From Chitinophagales bacterium (GTDB lineage Bacteria > Bacteroidota > Bacteroidia > Chitinophagales > Saprospiraceae): a stretch of 64,000 nucleotides of DNA. Below the pieces are notes generated by a model that had not been told where the DNA came from, made no database searches, and saw nothing but the letters and a program-made list of their open reading frames with translations. A program made the translations under genes and the position numbers. Where the stretch lies: assembly GCA_017303475.1 (NCBI GenBank), contig JAFLBO010000019.1, forward strand, positions 52,594 through 116,593, given 5' to 3'. How positions within the stretch are numbered: the first letter of the stretch is position 1; each line of letters starts with the position of its first letter. Shown here in pieces: positions 26,926-35,344 of the stretch.

Positions 26926-29900
26926 ATGAAGCAACTATGTACAACCATCTTGCTATGCCTGATGGTGGTGGCTGGCGCCTATGCGCAGCGTACTATTTCA
27001 GGCACCGTCACCGATCAATCCGGTGAGGCGCTGATCGGCGCAACCGTCGCCGTCAAAAACACCAGTGTTGGCGCCGTTACAGATGTAGATGGCCGCTATA
27101 CCATTCAGGTGGCCAAGTCAGATGCCATTCTGATGTTCTCTTACACCGGCTATGCCACCCAGGAAATTGCCGTCGGCGCAGGCTCCGTGGTAGATGTTAC
27201 CCTGGTGGAAAATGCCAATGTGATGGACGAAGTGGTGGTCATTGGCTACGGTAAACAGATCCGTAGCACCCTCACGGGCAACATCGCCAAGGTCAACAAC
27301 GAAAACATTAAAGGCATGCCGGTGGTCTCTGTGGAACAGGCCATGCAAGGACAAGCTGCCGGTGTAAACATTGAAACCGTAAACGGTAAAGTGGGCGCCG
27401 CTGCCCGCGTGCGTGTGCGCGGTGTTGGCTCCATCAATGCCGGAACCGAGCCGCTTTTTGTAGTGGATGGTATTCCGCTCTCCAAAGATTCCCGCAATAC
27501 CTATGGCGCGGGCCTCAACCCTCTGGCCGACATCAATTTCAACGATATTGAGTCAATCGAGGTGCTGAAAGACGCCTCAGCCAAGGCTATTTACGGTTCC
27601 CGGGGCTCCAATGGCGTGGTACTCATTACCACTAAATCCGGCAAATCCGGTAAAAGCCAGATCGAACTCGACCTGCAATACGGATTCAGTCAGCCAACCC
27701 GCAAACGCGAGTTTTTGAATGCTGCTGAGTATGTGGAACTCTTCACAGAAGCCGCCAATAACTCAGACGATATTGACGGTTATGCCTACGATGATCCGGA
27801 TTCCTGGACCACCTTTGTTCAGGGCCGTTTCTTCCGCTATTCTGGTCGCAACGATGATTGGATGAGCAAAATCGACAAAACCAACTGGCAGGATGAAGCC
27901 TTCCAGGATGCTTCCCTCTATAATGCCAACCTCTCTTTTTCAGGTGGTTCTGATAAAATGCGGTATTACTTCAGCGCCAACCACGGCCTGAATGAGGGTA
28001 TTCTGGTGGCCAACCACCTCACTAAAGACGGCGCCCGCCTGAACCTCGATTTCAGCGCAACCGACAAACTCAAAATGGGCGTCAACCTGTCGGTTTCCCG
28101 CACCAATACCCGCACCGTTTCCGACGATAACGCGTTCTCCACGCCAATGCAGCTGGTGGCGCTTGCCCCTATTACGCCTAAGCGCGACGAGAATGGCGAA
28201 CTGTACGACCGGCCTGTTACCACCTATTATAATGGATTAATTGATGTGGAGGATGCTACCCGCAAAGTGTACAGCAATCGTACCCTGGTAAACGTTTATG
28301 GCGATTACAGCTTCACCCAGCACCTGGCGCTGCGGGTGGAAGGTGCGGCAAACCTGTACAATGTGCGCGACGAAGCGCGTTTCGGGGTGCGTACAGATGC
28401 CGGAAACGCTTCCAATGGTTTTGGAGAATCTGTTTTTGCCGGAGCAACAGATTACAACACCAACGCAGTGTTGCGTTGGAACAAAACATTTGACAAAAAC
28501 GATTTGGGCTTCGATCTGGGAACGGAGTATTTTGAAAGCACCAACAACCGCACCTCTGTATTTGGTGAGCAATTCCCTACAGATGAGCTGAAAACACTGG
28601 CCAGCGCAGCCATCATTACCGGTGGTACCAGCACGGAGGAGCAGTACAGCTTCCTGTCTTACTTTGGGCGCGCCAGATACAACTTTGATCGGAAATACCT
28701 GTTGAACGCCTCTGCCCGTGTTGACGGATCCTCCCGTTTTGGTGACAACAAAAGGTATGCGTTCTTCCCTGCGTTTTCTGCTGGTTGGGTATTGAGTGAA
28801 GAAGCGGTGTTGCAGGATAATCCAACGATTTCTTTCCTGAAACTGCGCGCCTCCTGGGGACAAAGTGGTAATGCCGACATTGGCAACTTCCGCGCTTTGG
28901 GCCTGTATGCGCCAGGCAGTTACAACGGTCAAAGCAACTATGTGCCGGAACAAATTGCCAACCCGGATCTCACCTGGGAGAAAAGCACAGAAGTTGATTT
29001 TGGTCTGGACTGGGGTCTGTTCGACAATCGCCTTAATGGTGAAATTGATTACTACATCAAGAATACCAACGATCTTCTGCAACAGGTACCTATTCCGGCT
29101 ACCACTGGTTACAAAACCCAATGGAGAAACATTGGCGAATTGGAAAACCGCGGCTGGGAGTTTACGGTGAACTCCAACAATCTGGTGGGCGAGTTCAAAT
29201 GGACCACCTCGCTCAACTTGGCTCTGAACAAGAACAAAGTGGTGGCACTTGCGGATGGTCAGGATATCATAGACGATGGCGGCACCCGCTATGCCAACGT
29301 GGTAAAAGTAGGCGAACCTATTGGTGTGTTCTATGGCGCCGAATATGCAGGCGTAGACCCAGCCAACGGCGATGCCATCTGGTACACCAATGCCACCGAT
29401 GGTTCTGACCCACGCGCTACTACCAACGATTTCAGCGAAGCCAATTATGTAGTACTGGGCTCGCCACTGCCTGATTTGATTGGCGGCATCAGCAACTCCT
29501 TCTCCTGGAAGGGTGTATCGCTCGATATTCGTTTCCAGGGTCAGTATGGCAACGAAATCCACCGTTCCGGGGACGTATTTATGTCGTGCAATGCCTGCTG
29601 GTTTGATAACCAGACCCGCGATCAGCTGGATCGCTGGCAAAATCCAGGCGATGTGACCAATGTGCCTGAGGCGCGTTTGGGCTATTCCAACGGTGATATT
29701 GGCCGGAGCAGCCGCTACATTTCTGATGGTTCTTACCTGCGTTTGAAAAACATCACACTGGCTTACGATGTGCCTACGAAGTGGATGCGCGGTGTGCGCA
29801 GTCTGCGCGTGTATGCCACCGCAACCAACCTGCTCACCTTCACCAACTACGAAGGCTGGGATCCGGAGGTAACCACCGACTTCCTGGCGGGCAACACGGT

Positions 29901-29970
29901 TTACGGCATTGATTTCTATTCCGCACCACAGCCAAAAACTATTATTGGCGGTATTCGCATTGGTTTCTAA
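26926..29970 (+). CDS. SusC/RagA-family TonB-linked outer membrane transporter
   Basis: 1014 aa from ATG 26926 (MKQLCTTILLCLMVVAGAYAQ, signal peptide). Residues about 22-100 form the carboxypeptidase-regulatory-like domain (ISGTVTDQSGEALIGATVAVKNT). Next comes the TonB-box/plug region (DEVVVIGYGKQIRSTLTGN, VRVRGVGSINAGTEPLFVVDGIP, SIEVLKDASAKAIYGSRGSNGVVLITTK), then a long beta-barrel ending in a typical C-terminal strand (PKTIIGGIRIGF). It imports oligosaccharides or peptides together with the SusD lipoprotein encoded 25 nt downstream. No glycosidase or regulator gene is next to it, so the substrate cannot be inferred. Confidence 0.95.
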   Translation: MKQLCTTILLCLMVVAGAYAQRTISGTVTDQSGEALIGATVAVKNTSVGAVTDVDGRYTIQVAKSDAILMFSYTGYATQEIAVGAGSVVDVTLVENANVMDEVVVIGYGKQIRSTLTGNIAKVNNENIKGMPVVSVEQAMQGQAAGVNIETVNGKVGAAARVRVRGVGSINAGTEPLFVVDGIPLSKDSRNTYGAGLNPLADINFNDIESIEVLKDASAKAIYGSRGSNGVVLITTKSGKSGKSQIELDLQYGFSQPTRKREFLNAAEYVELFTEAANNSDDIDGYAYDDPDSWTTFVQGRFFRYSGRNDDWMSKIDKTNWQDEAFQDASLYNANLSFSGGSDKMRYYFSANHGLNEGILVANHLTKDGARLNLDFSATDKLKMGVNLSVSRTNTRTVSDDNAFSTPMQLVALAPITPKRDENGELYDRPVTTYYNGLIDVEDATRKVYSNRTLVNVYGDYSFTQHLALRVEGAANLYNVRDEARFGVRTDAGNASNGFGESVFAGATDYNTNAVLRWNKTFDKNDLGFDLGTEYFESTNNRTSVFGEQFPTDELKTLASAAIITGGTSTEEQYSFLSYFGRARYNFDRKYLLNASARVDGSSRFGDNKRYAFFPAFSAGWVLSEEAVLQDNPTISFLKLRASWGQSGNADIGNFRALGLYAPGSYNGQSNYVPEQIANPDLTWEKSTEVDFGLDWGLFDNRLNGEIDYYIKNTNDLLQQVPIPATTGYKTQWRNIGELENRGWEFTVNSNNLVGEFKWTTSLNLALNKNKVVALADGQDIIDDGGTRYANVVKVGEPIGVFYGAEYAGVDPANGDAIWYTNATDGSDPRATTNDFSEANYVVLGSPLPDLIGGISNSFSWKGVSLDIRFQGQYGNEIHRSGDVFMSCNACWFDNQTRDQLDRWQNPGDVTNVPEARLGYSNGDIGRSSRYISDGSYLRLKNITLAYDVPTKWMRGVRSLRVYATATNLLTFTNYEGWDPEVTTDFLAGNTVYGIDFYSAPQPKTIIGGIRIGF

Positions 29971-29995
29971 GCCTTCACTCAAAACGATTTTAACA

Positions 29996-31321
29996 ATGAA
30001 AAAACTGAAATATATCCTTTTCGCGGGCATACTCCTGATTGCAGGCGCCTGTGATAAAAAGCTCGATATCGAGCCTCTACAAAGTGTCAGTGAAACCGTT
30101 GCCCTGGATTCTGATGCCAACGTAAAACTGGTGCTTCAGGGGGCGTATGATAACCTTAGCAAAGACGGTATGTACGGTGGAAACTTGTTTCGTGATGCCG
30201 AATTGTTGGGTTCAGATGGCGAGGTGCGCTGGGTAGGAACCTATAGCGATCCACGCGATATTTTTAATCACGAAATGGATGCGGGCAACACGGATGTGGA
30301 GAATACCTGGTCTATTGCTTATCAAACCATCAACTCCTGCAACAACGTACTCAGCGCGCTGGATGTGGTTAATGTGGAAGACCGCGACCGGGTGGAAGGA
30401 GAGGCTAAATTCATTCGTGGCGTATGCTATTTTGAACTTACACGGCTCTTTGGTAAACCGTATGTAGCCGGCGGGGTAAATGGCCAATTAGGGGTGCCGG
30501 TGATCACCACTGCTACACGTGGTGTCACGGAAGCCTCTTACGTGAGCCGTAACACCGTTAATGAAGGTTATGAGCAGGCGCTTTCCGATTTCCTGCGTGC
30601 AGCAGCAACGTTGCCTGAGGATAACGGTGTTTTGGCCGGCAAATATGCGGCAATGGGTATGGCTGCCCGGATGTACCTCAGCATGGGCAAACTCGAAGAA
30701 GCCCGGGAAATGGCTGTTGCCGTTATTGGTAGCACCCAATACAGTCTGTTGCCAAATTATGAAGACCTATGGAATCAGGATGATGATACCGATGAAGCTT
30801 TGTTTTCCATTCAGGTTTCTCCCCAGGACGGTGTAAACGAGCTGGTAACCTTTTTCTCCATTCCGGAATTTGGCGGTCGCGACGGTGATATTGAAATTCA
30901 GAGCAGTCACCTGGCGCTGTATGATCCAGCCGACACCCGTTTGGCCTTGTTTTATGATGGAAACGGAGCTATGCGCACGGGAAAATGGAAGAATCAGTAC
31001 AAAAACATTCCCATTATCCGTCTGGCTGAAATGCACCTGATTGCAGCGGAATGTGATGCCCGCCTGGATGGTAACGGCGCGTTTCAATTAAATCCGGTTC
31101 GTGAGCGTGCAGGTTTGGCGCCTCTCAATCAGGCTTTTGTAGAGGATGTAATACAGGAGCGCAGACGTGAACTTGCCTTTGAAGGTCACAAAATCCACGA
31201 CATCAAGCGCCTGAGCGGTACGGTTGATGGTCTTAGTTTTGATGCACCTGAATTGGTGTTTCCTATTCCGGCCCGGGAGATTGAGGTGAATAAAAACCTC
31301 CAGCAAAACGAGGGATACTAA
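29996..31321 (+). CDS. SusD/RagB-family nutrient-binding lipoprotein
   Basis: 441 aa from ATG 29996 (MKKLKYILFAGILLIAGAC, lipobox Cys); the frame also runs upstream into the end of susC, but that part is not needed. The N-terminal SusD region (CDKKLDIEPLQSVSE, VKLVLQGAYDNLS) is followed by TPR-like helices and the C-terminal signature RLAEMHLIAAECDARL ... NPVRERAGL ... VIQERRRELAFEGHKIHDIKRL. It is shorter than many SusD proteins (about 500 aa) but both conserved ends are present. It forms the lid of the SusC barrel on the cell surface. Confidence 0.94.
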   Translation: MKKLKYILFAGILLIAGACDKKLDIEPLQSVSETVALDSDANVKLVLQGAYDNLSKDGMYGGNLFRDAELLGSDGEVRWVGTYSDPRDIFNHEMDAGNTDVENTWSIAYQTINSCNNVLSALDVVNVEDRDRVEGEAKFIRGVCYFELTRLFGKPYVAGGVNGQLGVPVITTATRGVTEASYVSRNTVNEGYEQALSDFLRAAATLPEDNGVLAGKYAAMGMAARMYLSMGKLEEAREMAVAVIGSTQYSLLPNYEDLWNQDDDTDEALFSIQVSPQDGVNELVTFFSIPEFGGRDGDIEIQSSHLALYDPADTRLALFYDGNGAMRTGKWKNQYKNIPIIRLAEMHLIAAECDARLDGNGAFQLNPVRERAGLAPLNQAFVEDVIQERRRELAFEGHKIHDIKRLSGTVDGLSFDAPELVFPIPAREIEVNKNLQQNEGY

Positions 31322-31346
31322 ATTGGTTCGCCACCAGGTAGTTTTT

Positions 31347-31419
31347 ACCGCGGAGCAGCGGAGGTGTATAGGTGTTGATAATCAACTTGTTAACCTCTGT
31401 ACCTCCGCGACTCTGCGGT
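31347..31419. terminator. Imperfect inverted repeat after susD, probable terminator or dispersed repeat
   Basis: ACCGCGGAGCAGCGGAGGT (31347-31365) faces ACCTCCGCGACTCTGCGGT (31401-31419), with a second small palindrome GTTGATAATCAAC inside the loop. The arm resembles the ACCGCAGAG-type sequence that is dispersed in many Bacteroidota genomes. It lies between the convergent susD and NTF2-like genes. Confidence 0.5.
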
Positions 31420-31455
31420 GAAAATTACGCTTAAGATGCCCACCTATTCGGTCGG

Positions 31456-31899
31456 TTATTCCGACACTTTATACATATGAACAGATTGACCAACCAGCTT
31501 CCAGGAGCCGTCAATTTTTTCCAATATTCTGATTTCATGTGAATAGGTCTTCCGGCCATCCCTGGCAACAGACACCTCATCGTGGTTGACCCAGGCAAAA
31601 TCTCCTTTAATACACATTTGGTAATTGCTGTTCTCGGAGCTTCCGCCATCGCCCATTTTGGCGTTGGGATCTTTCATGAGCGCCGGTGGTACATCGTAGG
31701 TTTCGCCCGTGGAGTTTGAAACCAAAATGCGGCTGTATGGCTGAATGTGCCAGCAATCCGAATGCGTTTTGAAATCGGCGCTGCGCCAGCTGGCAGACTC
31801 TTTTTCCAGAAGTTGTTGAATAGCAAGTTGATCGTCCATGGGAGAAGTACATTGAATCAAAATGGGAAAACTGATACACAATAAGGCTCTTGTAAACAT
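31456..31899 (-). CDS. NTF2-like (DUF4440/SnoaL-type) lipoprotein
   Basis: 147 aa from ATG 31899 (MFTRALLCISFPILIQC). The hydrophobic head ends in a Cys that could be a lipobox, though ILIQC is not a perfect one. The mature part begins with a helix (AIQQLLEKESASWRSADF), followed by DCWHIQPYSRILVSNSTG and late strands (FAWVNHDEVSV ... SHEIRILEKIDGSWKLVGQSVHMYK), the order expected for a single NTF2-like cone fold. Such proteins bind small ligands or act as enzymes; nothing specific can be said here. Confidence 0.6.
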   Translation of the reverse strand: MFTRALLCISFPILIQCTSPMDDQLAIQQLLEKESASWRSADFKTHSDCWHIQPYSRILVSNSTGETYDVPPALMKDPNAKMGDGGSSENSNYQMCIKGDFAWVNHDEVSVARDGRKTYSHEIRILEKIDGSWKLVGQSVHMYKVSE

Positions 31900-32036
31900 A
31901 AAAAGGTGTTTGCACAAAGGTAGCTCACCCCATGGCAATTTGGGCTTCAATTAACCCCCCTTGATTGTCAATAAATTCCCTTACCTTTGCCCTGTCCTTC
32001 GGGATGATTACTTTTCATTTTTTCAATTTTTTCAGT

Positions 32037-32228
32037 ATGCAAACAGGAACTGTCAAGTTCTTTAACGAAACCAAAGGCTTTGGATTCGTTGTTAACTCTG
32101 CCACCGGCGAGGAGGTATTCGTTCACGTTACCGGCCTTGTCGACAAAATTCGCGAAGGCGATACCGTTACCTTCGAGACCAAAATGGGCAAAAAAGGTTT
32201 GAATGCAGTCAATGTACAACTGGCATAA
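32037..32228 (+). CDS. Cold-shock domain protein (CspA family)
   Basis: 63 aa from ATG 32037. An OB-fold with both RNA-binding motifs: RNP1 GFGFV (in NETKGFGFVV) and RNP2 VFVHV; the start MQTGTVKFFNE is the family standard. It binds single-stranded RNA/DNA and destabilises RNA structure. A pyrimidine-rich leader (TTTCATTTTTTCAATTTTTTCAG) precedes the start, and a strong terminator follows the stop, so it is a single-gene transcript. Confidence 0.95.
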   Translation: MQTGTVKFFNETKGFGFVVNSATGEEVFVHVTGLVDKIREGDTVTFETKMGKKGLNAVNVQLA

Positions 32229-32260
32229 GCTGTTGTAACATTTCGACATAAGATTCAGAG

Positions 32261-32294
32261 ACTCCGGCGGGAATTCCCGACCGGAGTTTTTTGT
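32261..32294 (+). terminator. Rho-independent terminator after the cold-shock gene
   Basis: ACTCCGGCGGG AATT CCCGACCGGAGT forms an 11-bp stem with one bulge, followed by TTTTTTG. Confidence 0.85.
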
Positions 32295-32305
32295 TTACAA
32301 TCTCC

Positions 32306-32313
32306 TATATTTG
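32306..32313 (+). promoter_or_regulatory. Candidate -7 box for the beta-helix/cytochrome operon
   Basis: TATATTTG matches TAnnTTTG and lies 18 nt before ATG 32332. A well-placed -33 TTG is not evident, since the upstream sequence is the terminator stem. Confidence 0.35.
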
Positions 32314-32331
32314 GCCAAAAGTATTATCGTC

Positions 32332-33513
32332 ATGCAACGAATGTTATGGTGCCTGTGCATCCTCCTTTTAAGTCAAGTGCTCCCAGCCCAACCTGAACTG
32401 GAAAAACTCTTCCAAACCCAGCTTATCATGGCTGAAAATGGTTCTTCGGTACAGTTTCCGGAGGGAAAGTTCTACCTGTCCAATACCCTGTGGTTAGATG
32501 GGAAAAAGAACATTACCCTGCGTGGCGCCGGCCAGGGCAAAACCGTCCTGTCTTTTATTAACCAAAAGCAAGGCGCAGAAGGTATCAAGGTCACCAATGC
32601 GCAAAACATTGTCATTGAACAACTTACTGTTGAAGACGCCAAAGGCGATTTGATCAAAACCCAGCAGGTAAAGGGATTGGTGCTGCGCGACATAACCGCC
32701 CAATGGACAGGCAAGCCCAAGCCCACCAACGGCTCTTATGCCCTTTACCCGGTGCAATGCAGCCAGGTGCGCATTGAACGCTGCACCGCCATTGGCGCCT
32801 CAGATGCCGGCATTTATGTAGGGCAATCAGATTCCGTCTGGGTGACCGATTGTGTGGCCAAATGGAACGTGGCCGGCATCGAAATTGAAAACACCACCAA
32901 TGCCTGGGTTTGGAAAAACAAGGCTTTTGATAATACCGGAGGCATTCTGGTGTTCGACCTCCCGGATCTGCCCATAAAGCGTGGTGGTCACGTTAAGGTT
33001 TACGATAACCTCATTACCCGCAACAACTTCCGCAATTTTGCCCCGCCCGGAAACATTGTGGGTAAGGTGCCGCCCGGAACAGGCGTAATGATCCTGGCTA
33101 CCAATGACGTGGAGGTGTACAACAACAAAATCTGGGAAAATAAAACCGCATCAACGGCCATTGTGAGTTATTACATTGCAGAAACGCCTATCAAAGACAA
33201 GGACTATAACCCTTACCCGTCACAGATTTACATCCACGATAACCTGTATTCCATGGGCAAAAGAATGCCCACCTGGAAGAGCAAACTGGGATTCATCTTT
33301 TGGTGGAAATTTGGCAAACGTGTGCCGCATATCCTGTACGATGGCATTCAAAACCCGGATTGGGTGGATACAGATGGCGAGTTGAAGCAGGGATATGAAA
33401 TCTGTATTCAAAACAATGAAAACGGTACTTTCGCTAATATCCGCGCCGATAAGCTGGGATTGTTCAAAGGCAAAATCAGTAAAGACCGTAAACCATATGA
33501 TTGCAAGTTATAA
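32332..33513 (+). CDS. Secreted right-handed parallel beta-helix protein (TIGR03805-like)
   Basis: 393 aa from ATG 32332 (MQRMLWCLCILLLSQVLPAQ, signal peptide); an in-frame TTG 7 codons earlier is part of the -7 box. The body is a series of beta-helix coils (ITLRGAGQGKTVLSF, IVIEQLTVEDAKGDLIKT, VRIERCTAIGASDAGIYVGQSDSVWVTDC, AGIEIENTTNAWVWKNKAFDN, NDVEVYNNKIWEN). It resembles the beta_helix_1 family, which is known to occur as an adjacent pair with an HNE_0200/SO2930-type partner; that partner gene follows with a 17-nt overlap. Probably periplasmic or outer surface; substrate unknown. Confidence 0.78.
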   Translation: MQRMLWCLCILLLSQVLPAQPELEKLFQTQLIMAENGSSVQFPEGKFYLSNTLWLDGKKNITLRGAGQGKTVLSFINQKQGAEGIKVTNAQNIVIEQLTVEDAKGDLIKTQQVKGLVLRDITAQWTGKPKPTNGSYALYPVQCSQVRIERCTAIGASDAGIYVGQSDSVWVTDCVAKWNVAGIEIENTTNAWVWKNKAFDNTGGILVFDLPDLPIKRGGHVKVYDNLITRNNFRNFAPPGNIVGKVPPGTGVMILATNDVEVYNNKIWENKTASTAIVSYYIAETPIKDKDYNPYPSQIYIHDNLYSMGKRMPTWKSKLGFIFWWKFGKRVPHILYDGIQNPDWVDTDGELKQGYEICIQNNENGTFANIRADKLGLFKGKISKDRKPYDCKL

Positions 33514-34534
33514 AACCGGCTTAGTACTGTTAATAGGCGTTTTTCTGCTGTTTCAGGGCTTTTTAACCGAGTCTGAACCAGCGCCCAAAATGCAGCTTTC
33601 AGCCTATGGATTTTTCCTGGGCCCTCTGGCCGATTTAAAACCCGCTTCAGGGGTATTTCCCTATGAAGTAAATGCGCCGCTTTTCAGCGATTATGCGGAA
33701 AAAGCCCGGTTCATTTATTTGCCGGAAGGCGCCCGGCTCGGCTATCATCCGGATGGTTCGTTCGATTTTCCGGATGGGGCGGTTATTATCAAAAATTTCT
33801 ACTACTGGAAGGATGCCAGGCAGCCGGAGATGGGTCGGAAAATATTGGAAACCAGGCTGTTGCTAAAAGAAAATGGCGAATGGAAAGCGCTTGAATACTT
33901 GTGGAACGACAGTCAGACAGAAGCGGTACTTGAGGTAGCCGGCGCAAGTTTCCTGCATCAATGGGTAAATGCCGGAGGTAAAAAGCAGGAGATTACCTAC
34001 ATCGCACCCAACCTGAATCAATGCAAAGGATGCCATTCATACGATGGCGCATTTGTACCCATCGGGGTTACTGCCCGTCAGTTAAACCGGATAGAACAGG
34101 GTGAAAATCAGTTGCTTCGCTGGCAGCGGGAGGGGCGCTTGCAATTGCCCGATGGCTTTGCCCCGGAACAAGCTCCCAGGCTGGCCGATTATCGCCTGGC
34201 CGAAACCGACCTCAATGCTGCAGCCCGGGGGTATCTGGATGGAAATTGTGCCCATTGCCACAACCCGCATGGTCCGGCCAGCACCAGCGGTATGTTTTTG
34301 GAATACAACCAGACAGAACCCGAGCGCATAGGTATTGGCAAACCTCCGGTAGCGGCAGGGCGGGGTAGCGGTAGTCGTAAATACGGTATTGTGCCGGGAA
34401 AACCTCAAGAAAGTATTCTGCTGTTTCGTATGGAAAGTGATGATCCGGGAATTCGTATGCCGGAATTGGGCAGGCAACTACCACACGCCGAAGGCATTGC
34501 GCTGATTAAAAACTGGATAAAAAACATGGAATAA
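33497..34534 (+). CDS. SO2930-family diheme c-type cytochrome-like protein
   Basis: 345 aa from ATG 33497, overlapping the beta-helix gene by 17 nt, so the two are translationally coupled. One N-terminal hydrophobic segment (YKTGLVLLIGVFLLFQGFL) can act as signal peptide or anchor. Two haem-binding CxxCH motifs are present: CKGCH (176-180) and CAHCH (251-255). Conserved phrases VFPYEVNAPLFSDYAEK and GYLDGNCAHCHNPHGPA agree with the HNE_0200/SO2930 family (TIGR03806). Probably a periplasmic electron carrier or oxidase subunit acting with the beta-helix protein; the reaction is unknown. Confidence 0.8.
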   Translation: MIASYKTGLVLLIGVFLLFQGFLTESEPAPKMQLSAYGFFLGPLADLKPASGVFPYEVNAPLFSDYAEKARFIYLPEGARLGYHPDGSFDFPDGAVIIKNFYYWKDARQPEMGRKILETRLLLKENGEWKALEYLWNDSQTEAVLEVAGASFLHQWVNAGGKKQEITYIAPNLNQCKGCHSYDGAFVPIGVTARQLNRIEQGENQLLRWQREGRLQLPDGFAPEQAPRLADYRLAETDLNAAARGYLDGNCAHCHNPHGPASTSGMFLEYNQTEPERIGIGKPPVAAGRGSGSRKYGIVPGKPQESILLFRMESDDPGIRMPELGRQLPHAEGIALIKNWIKNME

Positions 34535-34759
34535 TATCCAATATCCAATATCCAATATCCAATGTCCAATGTCCAATATCCAAGTGGTGCGGGTGCTTGG
34601 TGTCAGCACAACTGTTTGGTTGTTTTCGCCTGAATGGCGAAAGGAAACTATGAAGCCTCGCCATTCAGGCGAGTAATGCTCAGCAGTTGTGCTGAGGTCA
34701 AGCACCCGCACCACTTGGACATTGGACATTGGACATTGGATATTGAATATTGGATATTA
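34533..34759. repeat. 227-bp near-palindromic element flanked by inverted heptamer repeats
   Basis: The outer arms are AATATCC/AATGTCC-type heptamers (34533-34581, seven units) and their inverted counterparts ACATTGG/ATATTGG (34717-34759). Inside are three nested perfect stems: AAGTGGTGCGGGTGCTTG (34582-34599 with 34699-34716), CAGCACAACTG (34604-34614 with 34684-34694) and CGCCTGAATGGCGA (34627-34640 with 34658-34671). The whole unit could fold into one long cruciform. It begins at the last bases of the cytochrome gene and contains no supported gene. It resembles a MITE/REPIN-type non-autonomous element, but no target-site duplication could be defined. Confidence 0.85.
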
Positions 34760-34793
34760 AAAAACGAGCCCGGCGGATCTGTATCCGCCGGGC
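34758..34793 (-). terminator. Rho-independent terminator of the sigma/anti-sigma operon
   Basis: On the minus strand GCCCGGCGGAT-ACAG-ATCCGCCGGGC (34793-34768) forms a perfect 11-bp stem, followed by CTCGTTTTTT. It lies 36 nt after the stop of the gene at 34829-35344. Confidence 0.85.
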
Positions 34794-34828
34794 TTCATCC
34801 TTACTGCTAAAAATGTTTTTTTTGGGCC

Positions 34829-35344
34829 TTACTGCTGCTTGTGTTTATTGGCCTCTGTAGTGTTTGGAGGCAGGGTTGATTTACTTCCCGGAAGCGGTTG
34901 TGCAGCGTTATCGGATGACTTGCTTGCGGGAGCGGTGTTATTTTCTGGCTTGGCGGCCGGCTTGGCCGTGTTGGTTTTGGTTTTTTGTTCAGTAGATACT
35001 TTTGGTGCAGTATCCGCTGCCTCACCAGTGGTATTGACAGCATTTACTGGTGCAGTAACAGGCTGTTCCGTAGCAGTTGGCTGAACATTTTGTGGTTCAG
35101 TTGGCGTTGGCCTTGTGGAGAACCAGTACATCCCTGCTACGATCAAGACCGCCATAGAGGTCAACAAGACGATGGAACTTAAACTCCAACCTTGTTTTGG
35201 TGCAGCTTGCATATTATGTTGTATGTTTTGCCAAACCTTGTCAGAAGGCTTATCCCATCCGGAGGCAGCCGGACTTTCCGGCATTTGCTCGAAAGTTTTG
35301 CGGAACAAGTCGTCAATCGGATTTGGTTGCTGTTGCTCAGTCAT
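34829..35344 (-). CDS. Single-pass membrane protein, probable anti-sigma partner
   Basis: 171 aa. The cytosolic head (IDDLFRKTFEQMPESPAASGWDKPSDKVWQNIQ) is a typical short sigma-binding-like start in Bacteroidota anti-sigma proteins. One membrane helix follows (SLSSIVLLTSMAVLIVAGMYWF, about 54-75), then a long Thr/Pro/Ala/Lys-rich low-complexity tail, presumably periplasmic. No classical zinc anti-sigma motif is visible. Its start overlaps the ECF sigma gene by 8 nt, which supports a regulatory partnership (inference). A terminator follows. Confidence 0.6.
   Translation of the reverse strand: MTEQQQPNPIDDLFRKTFEQMPESPAASGWDKPSDKVWQNIQHNMQAAPKQGWSLSSIVLLTSMAVLIVAGMYWFSTRPTPTEPQNVQPTATEQPVTAPVNAVNTTGEAADTAPKVSTEQKTKTNTAKPAAKPENNTAPASKSSDNAAQPLPGSKSTLPPNTTEANKHKQQ

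Noticed and set aside
28237..30120. Long minus-strand frame (627 codons) antisense to susC
   Set aside because: susC on the plus strand has full domain content and a normal start; the antisense frame is composed of mirror codons and matches no family.
34535..34760. Insertion sequence with transposase
   Set aside because: No reading frame for a transposase is present inside the palindrome; it can only be non-autonomous, if mobile at all.
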